A stretch of DNA of 5,287 nt. It comes from Nitrospirota bacterium (lineage in GTDB: Bacteria; Nitrospirota; Thermodesulfovibrionia; UBA6902). Where the stretch lies: contig WFVK01000191.1 of the NCBI GenBank assembly GCA_015491705.1, positions 1 to 5,287 of the forward strand, given 5' to 3'. Below the pieces are notes generated by a model that saw only the letters and a program-made list of their open reading frames with translations, searched no databases and was not told the origin of the DNA. A program made the translations under genes and the position numbers. This document shows positions 1 to 5,287 of this stretch, piece after piece (the first letter of the stretch is position 1; every line of letters begins with the position of its first letter).

Positions 1-14
1 GATATAGTCTTTGC

Positions 15-797
15 ATGAATCAGGTCAGGACAGCCCTTACCATAGCAGGTTCGGACCCCTCGGGGGGCGCCGGACTGCAGGCGGACCTGATGACTTTCAG
101 GGCCATGGGCGTCTACGGCCTGGGCATCCCCTCGGTCCTGACCGCGCAGAATACATCCGGGGTGCAGCATATCCATGAACTGCCCGCAGGTTTTGTTTCA
201 GAACAGATTGAGGTACTCGTGCGGGATATACGTCCTGACGCCGTTAAAACCGGGATGCTGTATACCGCTGCTGCTGTTCAGGCGGTGGCGGAAAGAATCA
301 GGGAATTCTCCCTTGAAAACCTTGTTGTCGACCCTGTGACGGTTTCCTCCACGGGCGTGCTCCTGATGGAGGACGGTGTGCTGGAGGCGGTGAGGCGTTA
401 TCTGTTCCCCCTGTCGATGGTCATCACCCCGAACATGTATGAGGCATCGGTTCTTACAGGCATTGATATTAAGGATGAAAAAGACCTTCAGGAAACAGCG
501 GTAAGACTCCGTGAATCCGGGCCGCGCGCAGTAATCATCACCGGCGGGCATATGAAGGGAAGGGCGGTCGACCTGCTTTTCGACGGAGAGGGTTTCCTCT
601 CCCTTGGAAACGAGATGCTTGCGGGAGAATATCACGGCACCGGCTGTGTCTTTTCATCATCCCTGACAGCCTGCCTCGCCCTCGGCCTTGATATTAAAGA
701 GGCATTTGCCAGGGCAAAGGATTTTACATTCAATGCCATGAAGTCCGCCCTGGCCGTGGGCAGGGGGATGAAGGTACTTGACCTTAATCCTGTATAA
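15..797 (+). CDS. thiD: Hydroxymethylpyrimidine/phosphomethylpyrimidine kinase (ThiD)
   Basis: This 260-residue protein is a ribokinase-fold ThiD. The family phosphorylates 4-amino-5-hydroxymethyl-2-methylpyrimidine and then its monophosphate to give HMP-PP, the pyrimidine half of thiamine, in the cytoplasm. Visible signatures are the N-terminal AGSDPSGGAGLQADL (residues 11-25), the QNTSGV segment (45-50), VKTGML (77-82), VVDPV (104-108), TPN (138-140), and the C-terminal anion-hole motif HGTGC at 207-211, with Cys211 at the position of the catalytic cysteine in characterised ThiD enzymes. Length is normal for a stand-alone ThiD. The ATG at 15 puts the family's usual short lead before the glycine-rich motif; no clear Shine-Dalgarno is visible in the 14 bases available and the frame is open to the window edge, so a slightly earlier start cannot be excluded. 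After VVDPV the sequence is TVSSTG where many ThiD proteins have MVAKSG or similar. The last four codons and the stop lie in a 33-bp repeat. The gene converges on mutL. Confidence 0.95.
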   Translation: MNQVRTALTIAGSDPSGGAGLQADLMTFRAMGVYGLGIPSVLTAQNTSGVQHIHELPAGFVSEQIEVLVRDIRPDAVKTGMLYTAAAVQAVAERIREFSLENLVVDPVTVSSTGVLLMEDGVLEAVRRYLFPLSMVITPNMYEASVLTGIDIKDEKDLQETAVRLRESGPRAVIITGGHMKGRAVDLLFDGEGFLSLGNEMLAGEYHGTGCVFSSSLTACLALGLDIKEAFARAKDFTFNAMKSALAVGRGMKVLDLNPV

Positions 798-814
798 ACC
801 GGCGGGAGAGCCCG
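782..814 (+). repeat. 33-bp interspersed repeat, copy A (thiD end)
   Basis: This is one of three gapless matches in the window to the same 33-bp sequence; the others start at 5078 and 5137. It matches the 5137 copy at 28 of 33 positions and the 5078 copy at 25 of 33, by direct comparison. Shared blocks are CCTTAA (repeat positions 1-6), TGYATR (10-15) and GAGAGCC (25-31). This copy supplies the last four codons of thiD (Leu-Asn-Pro-Val), its TAA stop and the left arm and loop of the hairpin at 799-818. A weaker similarity continues downstream: GATAGTTTTATG here (820-831) against GATATTTTAATG after the 5078 copy (5112-5123). Confidence 0.75.
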
Positions 815-818
815 CCGG
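799..818. terminator. Perfect GC hairpin between convergent thiD and mutL
   Basis: CCGGCGGG (799-806) is the exact reverse complement of CCCGCCGG (811-818), giving an 8-bp all-GC stem with an AGAG loop. It starts 2 bases after the thiD stop and lies about 50 bases beyond the mutL stop on the other strand, where a terminator serving both convergent genes would be expected. The following T-tracts are poor: TTTT eight bases later on the plus strand (825-828) and TTTAT directly after the stem on the minus strand. Intrinsic termination is therefore plausible but not textbook; an mRNA-stabilising 3' hairpin is the alternative. A separate run of five T on the minus strand (860-856) follows the mutL stop without a stem before it. 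Confidence 0.6.
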
Positions 819-867
819 CGATAGTTTTATGAAAGCTGCAAGGTTGATATGGAATAAAAAGACCGCC

Positions 868-2598
868 TTATTTTCTCCTGAACATCCTGTTCAGCTCATC
901 CATTGACAGGATAATCCTCGTGGGCCGGCCGTGGGGGCATTTGTCAGGCTCCTCCGCGCCCTCAAGCTCCGCCAGCATTTTTGTGAGTTCTTCATTTGTA
1001 AGATGCCCCCTGCCCCTTACCGACCTGTGGCATGCAAGGCTTGCCGCTGTTTTTTTCAGCAGGGACTCTTCGGTCAGATCACCTTTTATTCCGCTCGTCT
1101 CCTCCTCGAGGATAGCCGCCGCAATATCCATGAGCAGCCCCCTGAGGTCCGCCTTGCGGAGGTCCTGCGGCAGTGCCCTTACGATTATGTTGTTCGCCCC
1201 GAAGTCTTCAATATCGAGGCCGAAGCCCCTGAGGAAATCCCTGTGTTCGATAATAATGCGGAATTCCTTGACCGGCAGCTCTATCCTCACGGGCAGGAAA
1301 AGCGGCTCGGCATCAATGGATGTCCTTTTCAGGAATTTTTCGTACAGTATCCTTTCGTGCGCGGCATGCTGGTCGATGATGACCAGGCCCCTGTCAGAGA
1401 CTGTTGCGACAAAGGAGTCGCCGATATGGAAGAATGAACGCACCTCCTGCATGATGCCGGAGGTGAAGAAATCCGCCTGTGAATTGTCGGATACAACTGC
1501 GGCAGGCCCGCTATGCGGCGGACTGTCGTCCAGGCGTGTGTACGGCGCCGCGGTTGTCCCGCGGTATGCCCGGGACTGTCCCGATAGGGGGGATGATACA
1601 TCTATTTCGCAGCCGGGGTTGAGCGCTTCATAAACGGCCGCGCCTGTAACCCTGTGTATCTCCTCCGGCCTTTCAAATTTCACCTCGCGCTTTGCGGGAT
1701 GGACGTTGACATCCACTTTTGCCGGGTCGATTTCAAGAAACAGGAAATAAGCCGGATGCCTGTTTCCTGAAATTGCATCGCGGCAGGCATTGTATACTGC
1801 ATGGTTTACGGCGGCGTTTTTTACGGGGCGCCTGTTCACAAAGATAAACTGGTGGCTCCTTGACGCCCTGGTGAAATCAGGTGATGAGATGAACCCGCTG
1901 ACCCTGATGCCCCCGGATTCCTTTTTCACTTCCATGAATTCGCCGGCCGTCTCCTCACCGTAAAGCTGTGTGAATCTCTCCTTAAGGCCTGATGCGGCAG
2001 GGGCGTTTATAAGAGAATTTCGGTTGTGGGTGAGTGTAAAGGATACGCCGGGGTAGGCAAGGGCCTTCTGCAGCACTGTCTCGATAATGTGGGAAAGCTC
2101 GGTGGTGGTGGTCTTCAGGAATTTCCTCCTTGCCGGGGTGTTGTAGAAGATATCCCTTACCTCCACGGTTGTGCCCTTTACAGGAGGCGCTTCGGATACC
2201 ACCCTCTGCCGGTCGGCCCCTATCTCCACCCTTGTGCCCGTATCAGAATTCCCGGAGAACGTTGTCAGTGTGACCTTTGATACCGCGGCTATTGCAGGCA
2301 GGGCCTCCCCCCTGAAGCCGAGGGTGGATATGTCGAAGAGTTCCTCTTCGCTCCTGATCTTGCTGGTTGCGTGCCTCTGGAAACACAGTGAAGCGTCCTC
2401 CCTGTCCATTCCTGTTCCGTTGTCGGATAGCTTTATTAATTTCCTGCCGCCGTGCAGTACCTCCACATCGATTACGGTTGCAGCGGCGTCAATGGCATTA
2501 TCGACGAGTTCCCTGACAACCGCTGCAGGCCGCTCTATGACCTCGCCCGCGGCTATCTTGTTGATGAGATTGTCCGGAAGAATGGAGATCTTTGACAT
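868..2598 (-). CDS. mutL: DNA mismatch repair protein MutL (endonuclease type)
   Basis: This 576-residue protein is MutL, the ATP-dependent mediator that links MutS mismatch recognition to strand incision and excision. The N-terminal GHKL ATPase carries IAAGEVIERPAAVVRELVDN, with Glu30 and Asn34 at the catalytic and Mg-binding positions, then DNGTGM (59-64), RHATSKI (75-81), GFRGEAL (94-100), the FYNTPARRKFLK block (151-162), FVNRRPV (253-259) and NVHPAKREVKF (298-308). A short variable linker spans roughly 332-385. The C-terminal dimerisation domain has the metal-binding endonuclease motif DQHA-x2-E-x4-E (Asp409, His411, Glu415, Glu420), plus ACH (522-524), CPHGRP (554-559) and a terminal FRR (573-575). 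It is therefore the nicking type of MutL found where MutH is absent, unlike E. coli MutL. It is slightly shorter than E. coli MutL (615 residues), mainly through the linker. Its ATG lies 9 bp after the radical SAM stop, with no strong Shine-Dalgarno, which suggests translational coupling. mutS is not in the window. Confidence 0.97.
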   Translation of the reverse strand: MSKISILPDNLINKIAAGEVIERPAAVVRELVDNAIDAAATVIDVEVLHGGRKLIKLSDNGTGMDREDASLCFQRHATSKIRSEEELFDISTLGFRGEALPAIAAVSKVTLTTFSGNSDTGTRVEIGADRQRVVSEAPPVKGTTVEVRDIFYNTPARRKFLKTTTTELSHIIETVLQKALAYPGVSFTLTHNRNSLINAPAASGLKERFTQLYGEETAGEFMEVKKESGGIRVSGFISSPDFTRASRSHQFIFVNRRPVKNAAVNHAVYNACRDAISGNRHPAYFLFLEIDPAKVDVNVHPAKREVKFERPEEIHRVTGAAVYEALNPGCEIDVSSPLSGQSRAYRGTTAAPYTRLDDSPPHSGPAAVVSDNSQADFFTSGIMQEVRSFFHIGDSFVATVSDRGLVIIDQHAAHERILYEKFLKRTSIDAEPLFLPVRIELPVKEFRIIIEHRDFLRGFGLDIEDFGANNIIVRALPQDLRKADLRGLLMDIAAAILEEETSGIKGDLTEESLLKKTAASLACHRSVRGRGHLTNEELTKMLAELEGAEEPDKCPHGRPTRIILSMDELNRMFRRK

Positions 2599-2607
2599 CT
2601 TGCGGAA

Positions 2608-4077
2608 TTATCTGTTCTTTATCGCCTTTTCAAGAAAGATGAAAAACCTGCCCGACCGCTTGTATGCCAGGTATAAATAAAGCTCGATAAAAAAACGGTA
2701 GTTCCTGTTCTTCCACCTCCAGAGCGACAGCCTGTGCAGGGGCCCGAATATGAGCCTGCTCCAGAAGTTCTTTAAAAACCTGTCATAGCGGAATGCAAGG
2801 AACGAGTTGATGTATATCGCATTCAGCAGCTTCGGGTTTTTCACCCACGGGTTCCTGACCTCGTCATTGGTAAAGTTCTTCCACCCCTCGAGGTGTGAAG
2901 GCGGCCTGAATCCGGCCCTGACAGCCTCTTCATACAGGAGTGTCCCGGGCAGCGGCACATAGGGCTGGATAGGCACTTCCGCCCCCGGATGCCTCCTGCG
3001 TATCTCATCCGCAAAGTCCAGTGTCCTGTTCATCTGCTCTTCAGTTTCATTGGGAAGGCCGATCATGAGCGAGTACAGGGTCGGTATGCCCCCCTTTGAA
3101 ACAACACTGATACCCTTGTCGATCATCTTTCTGTTCTGTCCCTTCCTGATATATTTCAGCACCTCATCATCAGGCGACTCCACGCCGAAGAACAGATATA
3201 CGCAGCCGCTGTCTCTAAACTTCCCGAGAAGCTCCTCGTTAAAGGTGTTTATCCGCACATTTGCAATCCATTTGAAATCCAGGTCCTTCAGCAGGTCGAG
3301 AATATCGTACATGAGGTCTTTCCTGCCGGCCAGGAATGTATCGTCATAAAAGGTCATCTTGTGGACCCCGAGTTGTTTCAGCTTCAGGAGCTCGGCCTTT
3401 ACCTTGGCGGGGCTCTTTACCCTGCATACGTTTTTGTGGAAGAACACGTTATAGCAGAAGCCGCACTTGTGGGGACATCCCCTGGATGATTCATAGCCTA
3501 TGTTTTCCAGGGTATCGCCGGCCCTCCTTACATACTCGGACAGTATCTCCCTCCCCTTGCCGTCATAGGGAAACGGCAGCGTCTCTATATCCAGGAAATC
3601 CCTGTCCGGGTTGAGGATGTTTCCGCCTGCCTTTTTCCAGCCGAGTCCCTTGATGCTGCTGAAATCATTTTTTCCTTCCTGCAATGCCCTCACAAGCTCA
3701 AGCATGGTCTGCTCCCCCTCTCCCCTGACGACAAAATCCACGAGGCCGGATTCAAGTGTCTGCTCCGCCATCATCGTGGGATGGGTACCGCCCCAGACCA
3801 GGGGAATATCAGGGTTGATCCTCCGGCAAATCTTTGCAAGGCGCAGGGTGTTCTTTATCTGGAAGCAGGTCATCGTCGAGAGGCCCACAACGATGGGGTT
3901 TCTCTGAACCAGCCGGATGAAACGGTCTTTTTTATGTATCCTCTCGTCGAAGTACTCAACCTCTATCCCGTGCTGTTCCAGGTACGAGCCCACGGAGAGT
4001 ATCGCGAGGGGCGTCCACGCGTGATAGGGAAAAGGGCTTGCATTTGCATAGCCTAAGACAACCAGGTTTTTTTCCAT
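2608..4077 (-). CDS. B12-binding-domain radical SAM protein, substrate unknown
   Basis: This 489-residue protein has the layout of class B (cobalamin-dependent type) radical SAM enzymes. Residues 1 to about 145 form a Rossmann-like B12-binding domain with WTPLAILSVGSYL (21-33), WGGTHPTMMAEQTL (95-108) and RGEGEQ (118-123). The radical SAM core follows, with the cluster motif CPHKCGFC giving Cys201, Cys205 and Cys208 (CX3CX2C), then FYDDTF (243-248), FFGVES (296-301) and IGLPNET (339-345). The C-terminal part, from about residue 420, is rich in Arg, Phe, Tyr and Trp and looks basic and amphipathic, fitting a membrane-associated substrate. No DxHxxG base-off motif is seen, which is usual in this class. 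Relatives perform methylations, cyclisations or other C-C chemistry on lipids, tetrapyrroles and antibiotics; I cannot assign the reaction. I chose the ATG at 4077 over one 54 bp upstream because it starts at the domain edge, does not overlap the glycosyltransferase, and has GGA seven bases before it. It lies 4 bp after the glycosyltransferase stop and 9 bp before mutL. Confidence 0.9.
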   Translation of the reverse strand: MEKNLVVLGYANASPFPYHAWTPLAILSVGSYLEQHGIEVEYFDERIHKKDRFIRLVQRNPIVVGLSTMTCFQIKNTLRLAKICRRINPDIPLVWGGTHPTMMAEQTLESGLVDFVVRGEGEQTMLELVRALQEGKNDFSSIKGLGWKKAGGNILNPDRDFLDIETLPFPYDGKGREILSEYVRRAGDTLENIGYESSRGCPHKCGFCYNVFFHKNVCRVKSPAKVKAELLKLKQLGVHKMTFYDDTFLAGRKDLMYDILDLLKDLDFKWIANVRINTFNEELLGKFRDSGCVYLFFGVESPDDEVLKYIRKGQNRKMIDKGISVVSKGGIPTLYSLMIGLPNETEEQMNRTLDFADEIRRRHPGAEVPIQPYVPLPGTLLYEEAVRAGFRPPSHLEGWKNFTNDEVRNPWVKNPKLLNAIYINSFLAFRYDRFLKNFWSRLIFGPLHRLSLWRWKNRNYRFFIELYLYLAYKRSGRFFIFLEKAIKNR

Positions 4078-4081
4078 AGTC

Positions 4082-5062
4082 TTATCCGGGAATAGTATCC
4101 TTGTCTGTAAAAGGATAGGCCAGCACTGCATAAACCGCAGAGCCCGTTATTTCAATGCCCAGGAGATAATTCAGGGGCAATGCCTTCAGTGCAAACAACA
4201 GGCCGGCTTCCTTTCTCATGAAATTCCACCATTTCAGATTCGAAGACAGGTAAGCGCCGGTCAGAAACAGGAATGCAGGCTTTGCCCCGCTTAAATACGG
4301 CATGAGGAAGAGCAGGCCGAAGCTCAAAAAGGCGCATATCGCCGCTATCCCGTTGGCCGGGGAAGTGGGGCCCGCATTGTCAAGCTGTTTATCCCTGAAA
4401 AACAGGTGCACCCACATAACCGTGCGCCTGAAGTAGATTTTAATGGCCTGCCTGAAATCCGCAAACTGGTGTTTTACGATCATGCGCGGATTCAGGATAA
4501 TGCTGTCTGTTTTGTTTATCCTTCTTGCCAGCTCGAAGTCCTCGACATCCGCTCCCCTGTAATTTTCGTCATAGCCTCCGACCCTCAGGAACAGCTCTTT
4601 TTTTATGGCCCCGCACCTGGGCGCAAAGACACTCACCCTGTCGAACTGCCGTCCGATGAGATGTATGTATTCGAACATTGCCATGTATGCCGGCACAAAT
4701 CCCCTGTTCAGCGGCTCGGTGGCGCAGATGCCGATGACGCAGTTTGCCGAGGGGTTTTTTTCAAAGTAATCTTTTACCTCGCGGATGGTTCCGTCAAGCA
4801 CGATTACATCCGAATCAAGGAAGAATATGATATTGCCCGCCGCCGCTTCAACCCCCTTATTCCTTGCCCTTGCAGGACCGGCGTTCCTGTCGGAACGTAT
4901 CACCTTTACCGGATAGTTTTCCGCGATTTTTACGGTGTTGTCGGTGGAGCAGTCATCGACTATGATTACTTCCATGTCATCGACCGCCTGCCTGAATATG
5001 GAGTCCAGAAGGGCCGGCATGAATCTTTCCGCGTTGTATGTGGGGATGACGACTGAAATCAT
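4082..5062 (-). CDS. Family 2 glycosyltransferase with C-terminal membrane helices
   Basis: This 326-residue protein is a GT-A fold, family 2 glycosyltransferase, which transfers a sugar from a nucleotide-activated donor. The N-terminus SVVIPTYNAERF (3-14) and IIVDDCSTDNT (33-43) form the nucleotide-binding part. NAGPARARNKG (60-70) is the usual conserved loop, FFLDSDV (80-86) contains the metal-binding DxD motif (Asp83-Ser-Asp85), and VEDFELARR (173-181) has the Glu-Asp expected for the acceptor or catalytic base region. From about residue 236 to 318 there are two to three hydrophobic stretches (about 237-257, 262-275 and 293-317), so the enzyme is probably held at the inner membrane with the catalytic domain in the cytoplasm and acts on a lipid-linked or envelope acceptor. 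The start is fixed by the family-typical first residues. It is the first gene of the three-gene minus-strand block, and its link to the radical SAM enzyme suggests joint modification of one envelope component. Donor and acceptor cannot be told from sequence. Confidence 0.92.
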   Translation of the reverse strand: MISVVIPTYNAERFMPALLDSIFRQAVDDMEVIIVDDCSTDNTVKIAENYPVKVIRSDRNAGPARARNKGVEAAAGNIIFFLDSDVIVLDGTIREVKDYFEKNPSANCVIGICATEPLNRGFVPAYMAMFEYIHLIGRQFDRVSVFAPRCGAIKKELFLRVGGYDENYRGADVEDFELARRINKTDSIILNPRMIVKHQFADFRQAIKIYFRRTVMWVHLFFRDKQLDNAGPTSPANGIAAICAFLSFGLLFLMPYLSGAKPAFLFLTGAYLSSNLKWWNFMRKEAGLLFALKALPLNYLLGIEITGSAVYAVLAYPFTDKDTIPG

Positions 5063-5071
5063 TCACTTTTA

Positions 5072-5101
5072 AGTATACCTTAACACTGCATGAACGGGCA
5101 A
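5072..5101 (-). promoter_or_regulatory. Possible sigma-70-type promoter of the GT-radical SAM-mutL operon
   Basis: On the minus strand a TTGCCC box (5101-5096) and a TATACT box (5077-5072) are separated by 18 bases, close to the TTGACA/TATAAT consensus. The -10 box ends only 9 bases before the glycosyltransferase ATG (5062), so the transcript would have a leader of only a few bases or none, and no good Shine-Dalgarno lies before that ATG. The -35 box and the whole spacer lie within repeat copy B. A second, poorer candidate is TAAAAT at 5120-5115, which would give a leader of about 45 bases. The call rests on pattern only. Confidence 0.35.
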
Positions 5102-5110
5102 GAGAGCCGG
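5078..5110 (+). repeat. 33-bp interspersed repeat, copy B
   Basis: This copy matches copy C (5137) at 26 of 33 positions and copy A (782) at 25 of 33 without gaps. It keeps CCTTAA, the TGCAT block and GAGAGCC, and has TGA (5091-5093) where the other two copies have TAA. Its hairpin is largely eroded: only GGC (5097-5099) against GCC (5106-5108) still pairs well. It lies 59 bp from copy C in the same orientation, just upstream of the glycosyltransferase start. Confidence 0.7.
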
Positions 5111-5136
5111 TGATATTTTAATGCCGGTAATGTTAA

Positions 5137-5169
5137 CCTTAACGTTGCATAAACCGGCTGGAGAGCCCG
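5137..5169 (+). repeat. 33-bp interspersed repeat, copy C
   Basis: This copy matches copy A at the end of thiD at 28 of 33 positions, although the two are more than 4.3 kb apart. It has TAA at 5150-5152 in the register of the thiD stop. With the bases to 5172 it can form a hairpin around the same AGAG loop (5162-5165), with two G-C pairs, one mismatch, then C-G, G-U, G-C and C-G: a degenerate version of the perfect stem at 799-818. No thiD-like coding sequence precedes it, so it is not a duplicated thiD end. Confidence 0.72.
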
Positions 5170-5187
5170 TCGTAAAACCCTGTTTGA

Positions 5188-5220
5188 GGTTCAGGGGTTA
5201 GCTGGTTCAGGGTTCAAGGG
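5188..5220 (+). repeat. Short direct repeats GGTTCAGGG
   Basis: GGTTCAGGG occurs at 5188-5196 and 5204-5212, and GGTTCAAGGG follows, overlapping by two bases, at 5211-5220. The units start 16 and then 7 bases apart. The stretch lies between repeat copy C and the palindromic element that begins at 5220. It has no coding potential that I can see. It may be a small iterated array or part of a larger intergenic repeat. Confidence 0.55.
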
Positions 5221-5287
5221 TTATAAGGCGAAGGAAATTACTCCTCCCCTTAAGCTAAGGGGAAGCCGGGAGGGGTTACTTTATAAC
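5220..5287. repeat. 68-bp palindromic element, MITE-like, at window edge
   Basis: GTTATAA (5220-5226) and TTATAAC (5281-5287) are exact inverted repeats. Centred almost on the same point is an inner hairpin, TCCCCTTA (5245-5252) with TAAGGGGA (5256-5263), an 8-bp stem with an AGC loop. An alternative pairing joins CCTCCC (5243-5248) with GGGAGG (5268-5273). This nested symmetry is typical of small non-autonomous palindromic elements, though a hairpin terminator of a gene beyond the window is also possible. The right end coincides with the window end, so the true boundary and any target duplication cannot be seen. Confidence 0.5.

Noticed and set aside
198..635. Minus-strand open frame of 145 codons inside thiD
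   Set aside because: It is antisense to conserved ThiD motifs, and its composition (many His, Arg and Cys) is typical of a shadow frame.
920..1633. Long plus-strand open frame (237 codons) opposite mutL
   Set aside because: It lies wholly antisense to the strongly conserved mutL coding sequence, and its product is low-complexity Ser/Arg/Pro-rich without recognisable motifs; it is a GC-driven shadow frame.
4078..4131. Longer start for the radical SAM gene at 4131
   Set aside because: The 18 extra residues would overlap the glycosyltransferase by 50 bp and show no family similarity; the ATG at 4077 has GGA at a suitable distance and starts at the domain edge.
4406..5056. Plus-strand open frame of 216 codons opposite the glycosyltransferase
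   Set aside because: It is antisense to clear family 2 glycosyltransferase motifs, has no recognisable domain and no ribosome binding site that I can see.
5078..5169. CRISPR array
   Set aside because: There are only two local copies of the 33-bp repeat, which differ at 7 positions; the third copy ends thiD and no cas genes are near. The 26-bp gap also contains repeat-derived sequence rather than a clean spacer.
5078..5169. Duplicated 3' end of thiD
   Set aside because: Similarity to thiD begins only at the repeat boundary; the bases before copies B and C do not resemble the preceding thiD codons, and a stop lies close upstream in frame for copy B.
5121..5201. Small plus-strand open frame (26 codons) in the upstream region
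   Set aside because: It consists largely of repeat copy C, has no Shine-Dalgarno before its ATG and no recognisable product.

Overview
The window looks like ordinary chromosome from a Gram-negative-type, probably anaerobic bacterium of moderate GC content. It has tightly packed genes, a MutL that carries the endonuclease motif (as in lineages without MutH), and a cobalamin-type radical SAM enzyme of a kind common in Nitrospirota, Desulfobacterota and related groups. The taxonomic placement is inference from gene type and style; no marker gene is present.

Layout: a plus-strand thiD (15-797, HMP/HMP-P kinase of thiamine synthesis) faces a minus-strand three-gene block. In transcription order the block is a membrane-anchored family 2 glycosyltransferase (5062-4082), a B12-binding-domain radical SAM protein (4077-2608) and mutL (2598-868). 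Gaps in the block are 4 and 9 bp, so it is very probably one operon. Its first two genes suggest modification of a lipid or cell-surface glycan. MutL is a housekeeping mismatch-repair protein and is probably only a passenger in that transcript. The 70 bp between the convergent thiD and mutL stops hold a perfect 8-bp GC hairpin that could terminate transcription in either direction.

The 225 bp upstream of the glycosyltransferase (5063-5287) contain no credible gene but are rich in repeats. Two 33-bp copies lie there of a sequence that also forms the end of thiD and its hairpin (25 to 28 of 33 positions identical between any two copies, no gaps). They are followed by a run of GGTTCAGGG-like words and by a 68-bp palindromic element with 7-bp inverted ends that reaches the window edge. 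A possible sigma-70-type promoter for the operon is embedded in one of the 33-bp copies.

I found no defence system, CRISPR array, tRNA or rRNA gene, or transposase. The most interesting material is the small repeat family, whose copies share a stop codon in the same register and a hairpin, and its possible use as gene end or promoter material. The four proteins belong to well-known families; only the substrates of the glycosyltransferase and the radical SAM enzyme are open.
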